A stretch of DNA of 64,000 nucleotides. Origin: Streptomyces sp. Edi4 (GTDB taxonomy: Bacteria > Actinomycetota > Actinomycetes > Streptomycetales > Streptomycetaceae). Shown in pieces: positions 23,686-34,245 of the stretch (position 1 is the stretch's first letter; every line of letters begins with the position of its first letter). The translations under genes were made by a program, and so were the position numbers. The stretch covers positions 4,526,001 to 4,590,000 of the forward strand of contig NZ_JBEJGY010000004.1 in the NCBI RefSeq assembly GCF_040253615.1, read 5' to 3'. Under the pieces are notes generated by a model. It was not told the DNA's origin. It saw only the letters and a list, made by a program, of their open reading frames with translations, and searched no databases.

Positions 23686-25146
23686 CTACCCCAACCCCTC
23701 CAACTGCTCCAAGAACCACCGCCGCGGCACCAACCCCGTCCCCGCCACAGCCAACCGCTTCGTCCGCTCCGCCCGCTCCCCCTCCCCCATGGACAGCCCC
23801 GCGTGCAACGCGTCCGCCGTCCCCGTCACGTCGTACGGGTTCACGACGATCGCGTCCTCGCCCAGCTCCTCGTACGCCCCCGCCTCCCGCGAAAGCACCA
23901 GCGCGCACCCCGCGTCGGACACCACCGGCACCTCCTTGGCGACCAGGTTCATGCCGTCGCGCACGGGGTTGACCAGGGCGACGTCCGCGATCCGGTACGC
24001 CGCGAGGGAGCGGGCGAAGTCGTCCTGGACGTGCAGCACGACCGGGGTCCAACCCGGCGTCCCGTACGCCGAGTTGATCTCCTCGGCCACCCGGGCGACC
24101 TTCGCCGTGTAGTCCCGGTACACCGCGAGGTCCTGCCGCGAGGGGTAGGCGAACGCCACGTGCACGACCCGTTCGCGCCACTCGGGCCGGGTCTCCAGCA
24201 GATGCCGGTAGGCGTACAGCCCCCGCACGATGTTCTTGGACAGCTCGGTGCGGTCGACCCGCACGATCGTCTTGCGGCCGGGCCCGATCTGCTCGCGCAG
24301 CGCGACGATCCGCTCCTCGACGTCCGCCTCGTGCGCGCGCCGGCGCAGAAAGTCGCCGTCCGCGCCCAGCGGGTACACCGCGATGTCCGTCTCGCGCACC
24401 GGCTGCCCGGGCGCGCCGTGCCGGAAGCGGCGCCGCCCGTCACCGGCCGGAGTGATCAGGTCCGCCTCGCCCTCGAGGGTGACCACGACGGAGTCCGTGA
24501 ATGCGGACGCCCACCGCCAGGTGAGGAAGCCGAGCCGGTCCGCCCCGAGCATCCCGCGCAGCAGCCGGCGCGCGATGTCGTCGGGGAGCATCCGGAAGTA
24601 GTCCACCGGCGCCCACGGCGTGTGCGAGAAGTGCCCGATGCGGAGATCGGGACGGAGTTCGCGGAGCATGCCGGGCACCAGCGCCAGGTGGTAGTCCTGC
24701 ACCAGGACGCGCGCCCCGTCCGCCGCCTCCGCCGCCAGCGCCTCGGCGAAGGCCCGGTTGTACGTCTCGTAGGACGCCCACTGCCGCCGGAACTCCGCGT
24801 CGAAGACCGGCTCGAGCGGCGTCTGGTACAGCATGTGCTGGACGAACCACAGCACCGAGTTCGCGATGCCGTTGTACGCGTCCGCGAAGACGTCCGCGTC
24901 GATGTCCAGCATCCGGACGCCCTGCTCACCCACGCCCCGCCGCACCGCCTCGCGGTCGCCCTCGCCGAGCGCCGCGCACACCCACACCGACTCCACGTCG
25001 GAGCCGATCGCGCTGAGCCCGGAGACGACGCCGCCCCCGCCCCGCCTGGACTCCAGGGAGCCGTCCTCCTTGAGGGCGTACGAGACGGGGCCGCGGTTGG
25101 ACGCGACGAGGACCTGGGCCGGGGGAGATGTGTGCGCGGTGACCAT
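23686..25146 (-). CDS. otsA: Trehalose-6-phosphate synthase
   Basis: 486 residues, glycosyltransferase family 20. Characteristic segments in order: LVASNRGPVSY, SRRGGGGVVSGL, VQDYHLALVPGMLREL, GHFSHTPW, RVDRTELSKNI (donor-binding Arg and Lys), NPVRDGMNLVAKE (donor-binding Glu) and EELGEDAIVVNPYD. It forms trehalose-6-phosphate from a nucleotide-glucose and glucose-6-phosphate. The start is ATG 25146 (MVTAHTSPP). It is next to gpgS on the same strand (181-bp gap), and both use activated glucose. Confidence 0.93.
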   Translation of the reverse strand: MVTAHTSPPAQVLVASNRGPVSYALKEDGSLESRRGGGGVVSGLSAIGSDVESVWVCAALGEGDREAVRRGVGEQGVRMLDIDADVFADAYNGIANSVLWFVQHMLYQTPLEPVFDAEFRRQWASYETYNRAFAEALAAEAADGARVLVQDYHLALVPGMLRELRPDLRIGHFSHTPWAPVDYFRMLPDDIARRLLRGMLGADRLGFLTWRWASAFTDSVVVTLEGEADLITPAGDGRRRFRHGAPGQPVRETDIAVYPLGADGDFLRRRAHEADVEERIVALREQIGPGRKTIVRVDRTELSKNIVRGLYAYRHLLETRPEWRERVVHVAFAYPSRQDLAVYRDYTAKVARVAEEINSAYGTPGWTPVVLHVQDDFARSLAAYRIADVALVNPVRDGMNLVAKEVPVVSDAGCALVLSREAGAYEELGEDAIVVNPYDVTGTADALHAGLSMGEGERAERTKRLAVAGTGLVPRRWFLEQLEGLG

Positions 25147-25327
25147 GTTGCGGAACCTAGCCCGCACCGCAATACCTCAAACACCCGTACGCCCGACCCC
25201 GTGGACGGAATCAGGCCACCCCTTTCTCCCCGTTTCACCCCCTGGCGCTCCCCAGCCCTCCTCGCGCCCCCCGCGCCGGGCCTTCGCACCTCCCGCGCCG
25301 GGCGTTCACGCCCCCCGCACCGGGCCC

Positions 25328-26302
25328 TCACGCCGCCCGGTGCACCTGGTACTCCTCGATCTCCCGCATCGGCGGCCGCTCCTCGGTGTCCACCGCGTAC
25401 GTGCGCGGCACGAAACCATGGTCGCCGCGCTCGAACTGGGTCAGCTCGGGGCGTACGAGGTGGCCGCGGGACAGCCGCAGCTGGGCGGTGCGGTAGATCG
25501 CGGCAGCCATCCGGCCGAGCGCCTGCCCGTCCTGGTGACGGTGCTTGCGTACGCCCACGTCGACCTGGGCCAGCGCGTCAAGACCCACCGTGTGCAGCGC
25601 GTCCACGAGCAGCGCGAGCTCGACGCCGTACCCGACGGGGAACGGCAGCCGTTCCAGGAGCGAGCGCCTGGCCGCGTACTCACCGCCCAACGGCTGTACC
25701 ACGCCGGCCAGTTGGGGCCAGTGGAGGTTGAGCAGGGGACGCGCCACGAGCTCGGTGACCCGGCCGCCCTGGCCGGCCGTCGCACCGAGCGGCCGGTCGT
25801 ACATGGCCTTGACGAAGTCCACCTCCGGGTCGGTCAGGAGCGGCCCGACGATGCCGGAGACGAACGCGGCGTCGAAGTCCTTGAGGTCGGCGTCGACGAA
25901 GCAGACCACGTCCCCGCTGGTCACGAGCAGCGAGCGCCACAGCACCTCGCCCTTGCCGGGCAGCGCGGGCAGCCTCGGCAGGATCGTGTCGCGGTGGACG
26001 ACCCGGGCGCCGGCGGCGGCCGCGACCTCGGCCGTACGGTCGCGGGAGCCGGAGTCGACCACGACCAGCTCGTCGACGAGCGGCACGGAGGCGGTCATCA
26101 GCTCGCGCCGGATCGTGGCCACGATCTCACCGACCGTGGCCTCCTCGTCGAGCGCGGGCAGCACCACGCTGACGGTCGTACCCGTACGGTGTTTCGCGGC
26201 CAGCATCCGCTCCAGCGGCCGCTCGGCCGTCGACCAGGAACGCCTGCTCAGCCAGCGTTCCACCTCTTCCAGCACGGCCGTCGGCCTCCTCGTGTGATCC
26301 AT
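25328..26302 (-). CDS. gpgS: Glucosyl-3-phosphoglycerate synthase
   Basis: 324 residues, GT81 family. The GT-A fold is clear: VSVVLPALDEEATVGEIV (about 44-61), VVVDSGSRDRTAEVA, and FVDADLKDF supplying the metal-binding DxD-like motif. C-terminal segments (GGEYAARRSLLERLPFPVGYGVE, HRHQDGQALGRMA) match mycobacterial GpgS. It transfers glucose to 3-phosphoglycerate, the first step to glucosylglycerate and, in mycobacteria, methylglucose lipopolysaccharide. It is divergent from the thrC riboswitch. Confidence 0.9.
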   Translation of the reverse strand: MDHTRRPTAVLEEVERWLSRRSWSTAERPLERMLAAKHRTGTTVSVVLPALDEEATVGEIVATIRRELMTASVPLVDELVVVDSGSRDRTAEVAAAAGARVVHRDTILPRLPALPGKGEVLWRSLLVTSGDVVCFVDADLKDFDAAFVSGIVGPLLTDPEVDFVKAMYDRPLGATAGQGGRVTELVARPLLNLHWPQLAGVVQPLGGEYAARRSLLERLPFPVGYGVELALLVDALHTVGLDALAQVDVGVRKHRHQDGQALGRMAAAIYRTAQLRLSRGHLVRPELTQFERGDHGFVPRTYAVDTEERPPMREIEEYQVHRAA

Positions 26303-26408
26303 CTCGCGGTTCGGACGACTATCTCAACCGTCCGGAGCTTCGGTTACAGTCTTGAACAACGCGAGGGACCACCGCATGCCGGGGTCCCCACGCCGACAAT
26401 CGAATACC

Positions 26409-26570
26409 GCTCATCCAGAGGGGCAGAGGGAAACGGCCCGTTGAAGCCCCGGCAACCCTCCAGTCGGTTCTCGTCGACCACGTTCACACGTCGGTCAGGA
26501 CACGGGGCCACCGGCTAGGGAAGGTGCCAAATCCGTCTCATGGCGAAGTTCGCCCTGAGGAAGATGAGGA
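26409..26570 (+). ncRNA. SAM-I (S-box) riboswitch leader of thrC
   Basis: The S-box core is readable: AGAGGGGCAGAGGG, then GGCCCGTTGAAGCCCCGGC with AACC, and later GGTGCCAAATCC. CTCATC (26410-26415) pairs with GATGAG (26563-26568) to close helix P1. CTCATGGCGAA (26537-26547) pairs with TTCGCCCTGAG (26549-26559) as P4. SAM-I riboswitches lower methionine/SAM-related gene expression when SAM is high. P1 ends beside the AGGAGAAAGGG ribosome-binding stretch, and no terminator is seen, so control of translation is inferred. Loop register is by eye. Confidence 0.9.
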
Positions 26571-26587
26571 GAAAGGGCCTCCCCTCC

Positions 26588-27916
26588 ATGTCTGTACAGA
26601 CCGCTGAAACCCGCACCTCCGCCGAGAGCGGTACCTCCGCCGAGAACGCGTCCGGCACCCCCGTTGATCTCGGCCCGGCATCCGGCCTCTCCTGCCGCGA
26701 GTGCGGCCAGCGTTTCGAACTTGGCCCGATTTTCGCCTGCGAACTGTGTTTCGGACCGCTCGAAGTCGCCTATGACCTGCCGCTCGGCGACCCCGAGGCG
26801 CTGCGCGAGCGGATCGAGGCGGGCCCCGAGAACATCTGGCGCTACGCCCCGCTGCTGCCGGTCCCGGCCGACGTCGCCGACAAGCCGAACCTGAATCCCG
26901 GCTTCACCAAGCTCGTCAAGGCCGACAACCTGGCGCGCGAGCTGGGCGTCGAGCCCGGCAAGCTGTTCGTCAAGGACGACTCCGGCAATCCGACGCACTC
27001 CTTCAAGGACCGCGTCGTCGCCCAGGCCCTCGAGGCCGCCCGCGCCTTCGGCTTCACCACGCTCTCCTGCTCCTCCACCGGAAACCTCGCCGGAGCGGTC
27101 GGCGCCGCCGCCGCGCGGGCCGGCTTCCGCTCCTGCGTGTTCATCCCGCACGACCTGGAACAGGGCAAGGTCGTCATGGCCGCGGTGTACGGCGGCGAGC
27201 TCGTCGGCATCGAGGGCAACTACGACGACGTGAACCGCTTCTGCTCCGAGCTCATCGGCGACCCGCTCGGCGAGGGCTGGGGCTTCGTCAACGTCAATCT
27301 GCGTCCGTACTACGGCGAGGGTTCCAAGACGCTGGCGTACGAGATCTGCGAACAGCTGGGCTGGCGCCTCCCCGACCAGCTGGTCATCCCGATCGCCTCG
27401 GGCTCCCAGCTCACCAAGATCGACAAGGGGCTCCAGGAGCTGATCAAGCTCGGCCTGGTCGAGGACAAGCCGTACAAGATCTTCGGCGCCCAGGCCGAGG
27501 GCTGCTCGCCGGTGTCGACCGCCTTCAAGGCCGGACACGACGTCGTACGCCCCCAGAAGCCCGACACCATCGCCAAGTCGCTCGCCATCGGCAACCCGGC
27601 GGACGGCCCCTACGTCCTGGACATCGCGCGCCGCACGGGCGGTGCGGTGGAGGACGTGAACGACGAACAGATCGTCGACGCCATCAAGCTCCTCGCCCGC
27701 ACCGAGGGCATCTTCGCGGAGACCGCGGGCGGTGTGACGGTCGGCGTCACGAAGAAGCTCATCGACGCCGGTCTCATCGACCCCTCGCTCACCACGGTCG
27801 TGCTCAACACCGGTGACGGACTCAAGACCCTGGACGCGGTGGCCGCCACCTCCCAGGCGACCGCCACCATCCGCCCGAGCCTGGACGCCTTCCGCGACGC
27901 GGGCCTCGCGCGCTGA
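26588..27916 (+). CDS. thrC: Threonine synthase
   Basis: 442 residues, PLP fold-type II. A zinc-ribbon-like N-terminus (CRECGQRFELGPIFACELC) precedes the catalytic domain. The PLP lysine is Lys140 in SGNPTHSFKDR, and SSTGNLAGAVGA and ASGSQLTKI bind cofactor phosphate and substrate. It converts O-phosphohomoserine to threonine. I set the start at ATG 26588, because the in-frame ATG at 26540 lies inside riboswitch helix P4 and AAGGG sits 10 nt before 26588. O-phosphohomoserine or homoserine is a branch point with methionine, which explains control by a SAM riboswitch. Confidence 0.95.
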   Translation: MSVQTAETRTSAESGTSAENASGTPVDLGPASGLSCRECGQRFELGPIFACELCFGPLEVAYDLPLGDPEALRERIEAGPENIWRYAPLLPVPADVADKPNLNPGFTKLVKADNLARELGVEPGKLFVKDDSGNPTHSFKDRVVAQALEAARAFGFTTLSCSSTGNLAGAVGAAAARAGFRSCVFIPHDLEQGKVVMAAVYGGELVGIEGNYDDVNRFCSELIGDPLGEGWGFVNVNLRPYYGEGSKTLAYEICEQLGWRLPDQLVIPIASGSQLTKIDKGLQELIKLGLVEDKPYKIFGAQAEGCSPVSTAFKAGHDVVRPQKPDTIAKSLAIGNPADGPYVLDIARRTGGAVEDVNDEQIVDAIKLLARTEGIFAETAGGVTVGVTKKLIDAGLIDPSLTTVVLNTGDGLKTLDAVAATSQATATIRPSLDAFRDAGLAR

Positions 27917-27953
27917 GCCACCGCCGATCCTGATCGACTAGGAGCACCGAACC

Positions 27954-28229
27954 ATGAGCGTGAACGTCCGCATCCCCACGATCCTGCGCACCTACACCGG
28001 CGGCAAGGCCGAGGTCACGGCCGAGGGGACGACCCTGGCCGACGTCATCGCCGACCTGGAGAAGAACCACACCGGGATCGCCGCGCGCGTCCTGGACGAC
28101 CAGGGCAAGCTGCGCCGCTTCGTCAACGTGTACGTCAACGACGATGACGTCCGCTTCGAGCAGGGCCTGGAGACGGCGACGCCGGACGGCGCGGGCGTCT
28201 CGATCATCCCCGCGGTCGCCGGCGGCTGA
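27954..28229 (+). CDS. MoaD/ThiS-family sulfur-carrier protein (CysO-like)
   Basis: 91 residues with the ubiquitin-like beta-grasp pattern and the C-terminal Gly-Gly (SIIPAVAGG) that is activated and thiocarboxylated in this family. VNVRIPTILRTYTGG at the start and FVNVYVNDDDVR are close to mycobacterial CysO, which carries sulfur for cysteine synthesis. It starts 37 bp after thrC with AGGAG before the ATG, so it is probably in the same SAM-controlled transcript. No cysM or mec gene is adjacent here. Confidence 0.88.
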   Translation: MSVNVRIPTILRTYTGGKAEVTAEGTTLADVIADLEKNHTGIAARVLDDQGKLRRFVNVYVNDDDVRFEQGLETATPDGAGVSIIPAVAGG

Positions 28230-28249
28230 ACCGCGCCCACCACTTTCGG

Positions 28250-28286
28250 AATTGCCCCCTCCGCACGAGAAGCGGAGGGGGCAATT
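28250..28286 (+). terminator. Terminator of the thrC operon
   Basis: A perfect 15-bp stem (AATTGCCCCCTCCGC at 28250-28264 with its complement at 28272-28286) has a 7-nt loop. It begins 20 bp after the stop of the sulfur-carrier gene. Confidence 0.9.
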
Positions 28287-28628
28287 CAACATGATTGAGC
28301 GGGGTACAGTTGGGGAAACCCCCTCGCTCCGAGTGCCACGCGCATATGAGAACGCGACAACATGGGGTCAAAGTGTGTGAGCCATTTGCGCCTTAAGTGC
28401 GCTTTGCCCGGCCCGACTTGCCCCGGAATGCAGAATAAATGGCATTCCGCTCCCCATGCGTGCCCGGAATTCTCGTCCGATTGACCTGTTGCAGAGGGCA
28501 GTTGGGCAGATACATTCAGCCGCGGTCGACGCGTTCCGGCGCACACCCTCTCCTGTCGGAGGGTGCAGGTCTGACCCGGGTCCGCGAAGTGCGGCCCCGT
28601 GCAAGGGCCAGTAATAGGGGAGTTAGGC
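28287..28628 (+). promoter_or_regulatory. Long promoter/leader region of the cold-shock gene
   Basis: 342 bp, clearly poorer in GC than its surroundings, with no gene. GGAATGC...GGCATTCC (28425-28447) can form a hairpin. TTGCAG-N16-TACATT near 28490-28518 is a weak promoter candidate, which would leave a leader of about 100 nt. Structured leaders are usual for cold-shock mRNAs; no published motif was recognised. Confidence 0.45.
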
Positions 28629-28832
28629 ATGGCTCAGGGCACCGTCAAGTGGTTCAACGCGGAGAAGGGGTACGGCTTCATCGCGGTCGACGGTGGTGCG
28701 GATGTTTTCGTCCACTACAGCGCGATCCAGATGGACGGTTACCGCACCCTTGAAGAAGGTCAGCGAGTCGAGTTCGAGATCTCGCAGGGCCAGAAGGGTC
28801 CGCAGGCGGACATGGTCAAGCTCGCCGTCTGA
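28629..28832 (+). CDS. Cold-shock protein, CspA family
   Basis: 67 residues, one OB-fold cold-shock domain. RNP1-like (KGYGFIAVDG) and RNP2-like (DVFVHYSAI) nucleic-acid-binding motifs are intact, after the usual AQGTVKWFNAEKG start. It binds single-stranded RNA/DNA and acts as an RNA chaperone. GGGGAG lies 7 nt before the ATG. A second, clearly related copy is at 48738-48941 (about 70% identical by eye). It sits between the thrC operon and groEL2. Confidence 0.95.
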   Translation: MAQGTVKWFNAEKGYGFIAVDGGADVFVHYSAIQMDGYRTLEEGQRVEFEISQGQKGPQADMVKLAV

Positions 28833-28917
28833 TAGAGACGCGATCGGCCACCGACGCACAAACGCATGAAGGGGACCACCCACCGGGCGGCCCCCTTCAC
28901 GCATTCCCCGCCACCGA

Positions 28918-29180
28918 GCCCTTCAGGGGTGCGGGGAACTGCGCGGGAGGCGGGCACGGCCCGCAGGTGTGAGCGGGTTTGGGGGGTGCGGGGAACCGCG
29001 CGGGAGGCGGGCACGGCCCGCAGGCGTGAGCGGGAGTCAGGGGCGCGGGGAACTGCGCGAGAAGCGAGCACGGCCCGCAGGGCAACGGCACGCCAGGGGC
29101 GCGGGGAACTGCGCAGGCGGGCCGCGCCTGAAGACGCGCCGGGGGCGTGGGGGCAGAGCCCCCACCCAACCCCGGAGGAC
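28918..29180. repeat. Four copies of the GGGG(C/T)GCGGGGAACTGCGC element
   Basis: Copies start near 28924, 28982, 29038 and 29096, each followed by GGGAGGCGGGCACGGCCCGCAG or a variant. The CACGGCCCGCAG tail differs from the CACGCACGGTCCGCAG tail at the other loci. They fill the gap between the cold-shock gene and the groEL2 promoter. Confidence 0.85.
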
Positions 29181-29223
29181 CGGCCAACCCCGGCAAGCGG
29201 CGCCCCCCGGTTCAAGAGACTCG

Positions 29224-29250
29224 CTTGCACTCGCAGGTGCCGAGTGCTAA
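29224..29250 (+). promoter_or_regulatory. CIRCE operator 1 (HrcA site) of groEL2
   Basis: CTTGCACTC-N9-GAGTGCTAA matches the CIRCE consensus TTAGCACTC-N9-GAGTGCTAA with two changes in the left arm. HrcA binds CIRCE and represses chaperonin genes until heat shock. Confidence 0.9.
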
Positions 29251-29259
29251 TCATTGGGC

Positions 29260-29286
29260 TTAGCACTCTCCCAGTGAGAGTGACAG
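29260..29286 (+). promoter_or_regulatory. CIRCE operator 2 of groEL2
   Basis: TTAGCACTC-N9-GAGTGACAG has a perfect left arm and a diverged right arm. It starts 9 nt after CIRCE 1, so the two form a tandem HrcA target about 130 bp before the groEL2 start. Confidence 0.85.
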
Positions 29287-29415
29287 AACTTGGATCGGGT
29301 CAGTGAGGCCCGCAACCCGAGTGGGGCAAGGAACCACAAGGGATGCAGGCCGTCCGTCGCGGGCACCGACACGGTCCACGAAGAACGCCACCCCTGTCCG
29401 GGAGGACCACTTCAC

Positions 29416-31041
<1,626 letters not shown>

Positions 31042-31088
31042 TCCCAACGGATCGGTAGCTCCAGGCAGTTCACTGCCGCACGTTGTAC

Positions 31089-31129
31089 GCCGAGGGCGGC
31101 ACTCCCAGCACGGGGGTGCCGCCCTCGGC
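31089..31129 (+). terminator. groEL2 terminator
   Basis: A perfect 13-bp stem (GCCGAGGGCGGCA, 31089-31101, with 31117-31129) lies 48 bp past the groEL2 stop. Confidence 0.9.
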
Positions 31130-31305
31130 CGTTTCAGGTGGGGCCGGGGGCGGGAAGCCCGGGGGCACGGAGCCCGGGGTACGGGAAACCGAACTTCGGC
31201 AGGGGTGCTGGCCCCATGGTGCGGGGGTACGGGGGGCGGGCATGCTTGACGGGCAGAGGGGCCGGCACGGGGGCCGCCCCGACGGGCGTCCGCGCAGGAG
31301 AGTCG

Positions 31306-32121
31306 ATGAGCACCACCCAGTCCACCACCGAGTCCACCACCACCAGCACCACCACCAAGCCGGCTGCTGCCCAGTCCTCCACCTCCCGGTGGCGGGCCCG
31401 CGCGTGCGCGGCCGCGGCCCTCACCGTGTTCGCGGTGGGCGCGCTCGGCGCGTGCGGGCCGATGGAGAACAAGACGTTCAAGGACGACGCGACCGTCAAG
31501 ACCGCGGTCACCGCGGTCCGTATCGAGGGAAAGTCGGACGGCTTCCGGGTCCGCGGCAAACAGCACCTGACCGCCGCGACGGTGCACCGTGAGGTCACCT
31601 ACCGGGACAAGTCCAAGCCGGATACCCCGACATACCGCGTGGAGAACAACGTCCTGGTGCTCGGAGGCTGCCCGGGCCACTGCTCGGTGGACTACACGGT
31701 CGACGTCCCCGCCGGCATCCCGGTCACCGGCTCCACCACGGCGGGCGGTCTGAACTTCTCGACGGTCGGCGCGGTGAAGGTGTCCGCCACCGACGGCCGG
31801 ATCGTGGTGAACGGCGCGACAGGCCCGGTCGACCTGCGCACCACCAATGGCTCGATCGAAGCGAAGCGCCTCAAGGGCGAGAAGGTCACGGCGCACGCCT
31901 CCAACGGCTCGGTCACCCTCGCCCCCGACACCGCGCAGGACGTCACGGCCCAGACCGCCAACGGCAGCATCACCGTGACCGCCCCGCCCGCCCCGTACCA
32001 CGTAGTGGCCCAGACCCAGAACGGCAGCAAGCACCTCGGTATACGGGACGACCCCGCCGCCGGCCACCGCCTGAACCTGACAACAGACAACGGCGGCATA
32101 ACGCTGAAGACCGCCAAATAG
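31306..32121 (+). CDS. DUF4097-like beta-helix lipoprotein
   Basis: 271 residues from ATG 31306, with GCAGGAG before it. After a Ser/Thr-rich N-terminus (TTQSTTESTTTSTTT) and a hydrophobic segment comes the lipobox LGAC (Cys50). The mature part has repeated short strands of the type TTNGSIEAKRL, HASNGSVTLA, TANGSITVTA and TDNGGITLKT. These are the NGS-type rungs of DUF4097/DUF4098 (YvlB-like) putative adhesins. It should be a surface lipoprotein of unknown role. An unusually long, Thr-rich region precedes the signal peptide core. Confidence 0.85.
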   Translation: MSTTQSTTESTTTSTTTKPAAAQSSTSRWRARACAAAALTVFAVGALGACGPMENKTFKDDATVKTAVTAVRIEGKSDGFRVRGKQHLTAATVHREVTYRDKSKPDTPTYRVENNVLVLGGCPGHCSVDYTVDVPAGIPVTGSTTAGGLNFSTVGAVKVSATDGRIVVNGATGPVDLRTTNGSIEAKRLKGEKVTAHASNGSVTLAPDTAQDVTAQTANGSITVTAPPAPYHVVAQTQNGSKHLGIRDDPAAGHRLNLTTDNGGITLKTAK

Positions 32122-32260
32122 GCCCGCTCCGCGCCCATTGTGCTCCCCCGATGGCCAGTTCCAGTCGCTCTCAGCGACGGTCCAACTGTGAACCGCAAGG
32201 GCCCTGGTTAGAGTTGCGCTGCGATCAGGGGTTTGCACGGGGTGTACGGGGGAGATGGTC

Positions 32261-32767
32261 ATGGCATCAAACAAGGACAAGGGCGCGTCACAGTCGCCGC
32301 CCTGGGCCTTCGACGTGCTCGGCGTGGCGCAGGCGGCCGCGAACGACATGGTCACGGAACTGTCGTCTTTCACGACGTTCCAGCGACGCGTCGACGAGCT
32401 GATCCGCAACCTCAAGGGCTCGCCCGCCGACCCGAGCAAGGTCGGCCAAGAACGCCTCGTGCGCGAGCAGTTCGGCGGCGGCGAGGGCGCGTGGACGGAG
32501 GCCGCCGGCCTGTTCACTTCGTACGCAACAGTGATCACCGAGCTGGAAACCCTGTCCCGCCTGCTGTCGGACTCCATCGAGGGCATGGGCATCGCGGTCC
32601 TCGCCTCGCACCAGGGCTACCAGAACATCGACGCGGACGTCCGCAAGCGGATGGCAGCGATCAGCGTCGAAACGAAGAAGCACTACGGGGGCGACTACCA
32701 CCCCGAGCAGTCGAAGCCGAAGAGCGATCCGAAGTCGTCGGGCGGCGACACGGGAGGGGCGTTCTGA
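32261..32767 (+). CDS. T7SS-associated helical protein (first gene of the cluster)
   Basis: 168 residues, no signal peptide, mostly helical by composition. The ATG at 32261 is 6 nt after GGGGGAG; an ATG 6 nt earlier would abut it. No catalytic motif is seen. The ordering (this protein, WXG protein, mycosin) and the TGATG overlap with the next gene place it in a type VII-secretion-like operon, perhaps as a substrate or chaperone. Its last nine codons (SGGDTGGAF) recur, nearly unchanged, at the end of the 35581-35700 micro-ORF, because the duplication that follows starts inside this gene. Confidence 0.7.
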   Translation: MASNKDKGASQSPPWAFDVLGVAQAAANDMVTELSSFTTFQRRVDELIRNLKGSPADPSKVGQERLVREQFGGGEGAWTEAAGLFTSYATVITELETLSRLLSDSIEGMGIAVLASHQGYQNIDADVRKRMAAISVETKKHYGGDYHPEQSKPKSDPKSSGGDTGGAF

Positions 32768-34245
32768 TGGGCGGTGGTACGCCGTTCGAGGGGATGAGTC
32801 ACGAGGCGATGCTGGCGTGGCTGGACCAGGCGAACAGCGGCACGGTGCGGGGCGCCGCTGACCGTCTTGCGGCGGCGGCCAAGGAGATCCGTGCGATCGC
32901 GGAGGATTTGAAGGTCCGTCCTCAGTGGGTGGAGTGGAAGGGGGCGGGGGCGGACGCGTTCCGGACGTGGAGCGCGGATCTGGCCAATGCGACGCTGCGT
33001 CTGGGTGACTTCAGTGAGGGTTCCGCGACGTGGCTGGGCCATGCCTCGAACGCGATCGCGTCGGCGCAGGCGTCCATTCCTCGTGATGCGGGTAGTGCGC
33101 AGGCGAATCTGGATGCGGCTCGTTCTGCCCACAATGATCCGGATGCGTCGGCGATAGCCCGTAAGTCGGCGTCGGAGTTGGCGGCGCTGGAGGCGGACAA
33201 GGAGAAGGTCCGCCAGGAGGCGGTGGCCCAGATGCGGAAGCTGGGCCAGGCGTATGAGCAGGCGTCGACGCAGATGAACGGGTTGGAGCGACCTAAGTTT
33301 CCGCCACCGCCGGCGTCCATTGCGCCGGTGATCGGGAGCAAGTCCAATGCGGAAAGCACGCGGGCGTTCCCCGAGGGTACGGCTGAGGGAGGCTCATCGT
33401 CCGGCGGCGACTCCCCGAGGCATTCGGCTCAAGTCCACGATGCTGCTGCTGGAGGTCCCAGTCCGGGAACGCACTCGGAACTCACCTCGCCAGCGCACCC
33501 CACATTGGGGAGTGCTCTACAGCCGACTCGGCTGGACGTCGACTCGGTGGCCACGCTGCCACAGACAGCACCGCCGCCGACGTCCCCGGGGAGCGGACCG
33601 AGCCCGAGCGCGACCCATGGGGCTGAGACGTCGGCAGTGCGGTTGCCGCCGTCGGCTTTCGGCGGGGGACTGAGCGTGCCGACAAGCCCCTTTGGCGCGG
33701 GACGGGTTACCGCCGAAGAGGGCCCCCCGGCACGGACCAGGCAAGGGAGCGCCGCGCGCGTACCGGGTAGCAGCCCCGGGATCGTCGGTGGTCGCCCTGT
33801 TCCAGCGAGCCCGAACCGGCCAAATGGCAGCGTCCCGAGGGGAACCGTCGTCGGGGCGGAAGACACCAACGGGCATGGTGCGGCTAGGACAGCCGTGGGG
33901 GGAGGCCCGGTGGGTCAGGCAGCGGGCCGACCGGGAGCGATGCCTGGGCGTGGTTCGATGCCTCCGCGCGGCGGGGTGAGCGGTGGAAGCGCGCAGCAGT
34001 CGGGGCGGCCTGCCGGTCCCCGTTCTGTATCCACTGGCGCAGACGCGGAACGCGGAGGCGTCTCCGGCGGGAGGCCGGTCGTTGGCAATGCTGGCGGCGG
34101 AACCCATGGCGGACGGGCGACGCGGGGCCCTCAAAAGGGACGTGAGCGGCGCGAGGCGAGGGAGGGTAGCCCCGGTTACCTCGTTGAGGACGATGAGACG
34201 TGGCTGCGGGACGATCCTCGCGTTGTGCCGCCGGTCATCGACTGA
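32767..34245 (+). CDS. WXG100-domain T7SS large protein, copy 1
   Basis: 492 residues. Residues 1-182 are helical and carry a WXG turn (W57-K58-G59 in EWKGAGADAF), like an EsxA/PPE-type helical hairpin. They are identical in sequence to residues 1-182 of copy 2. A Pro/Gly/Ser-rich region of about 280 residues follows, with GGVSGG motifs. The C-terminus is the short conserved block GYLVEDDETWLRDDPRVVPP. The start overlaps the previous stop (TGATG) and the stop overlaps the mycosin start (TGATG), so translation should be coupled. It is a likely substrate or wall-located partner of an ESX-like system. Confidence 0.85.
   Translation: MGGGTPFEGMSHEAMLAWLDQANSGTVRGAADRLAAAAKEIRAIAEDLKVRPQWVEWKGAGADAFRTWSADLANATLRLGDFSEGSATWLGHASNAIASAQASIPRDAGSAQANLDAARSAHNDPDASAIARKSASELAALEADKEKVRQEAVAQMRKLGQAYEQASTQMNGLERPKFPPPPASIAPVIGSKSNAESTRAFPEGTAEGGSSSGGDSPRHSAQVHDAAAGGPSPGTHSELTSPAHPTLGSALQPTRLDVDSVATLPQTAPPPTSPGSGPSPSATHGAETSAVRLPPSAFGGGLSVPTSPFGAGRVTAEEGPPARTRQGSAARVPGSSPGIVGGRPVPASPNRPNGSVPRGTVVGAEDTNGHGAARTAVGGGPVGQAAGRPGAMPGRGSMPPRGGVSGGSAQQSGRPAGPRSVSTGADAERGGVSGGRPVVGNAGGGTHGGRATRGPQKGRERREAREGSPGYLVEDDETWLRDDPRVVPPVID

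Noticed and set aside
26540..26587. ATG 26540 as the thrC start
   Set aside because: It lies in riboswitch helix P4, and the 16 extra residues (AKFALRKMRRKG...) are not part of threonine synthase.
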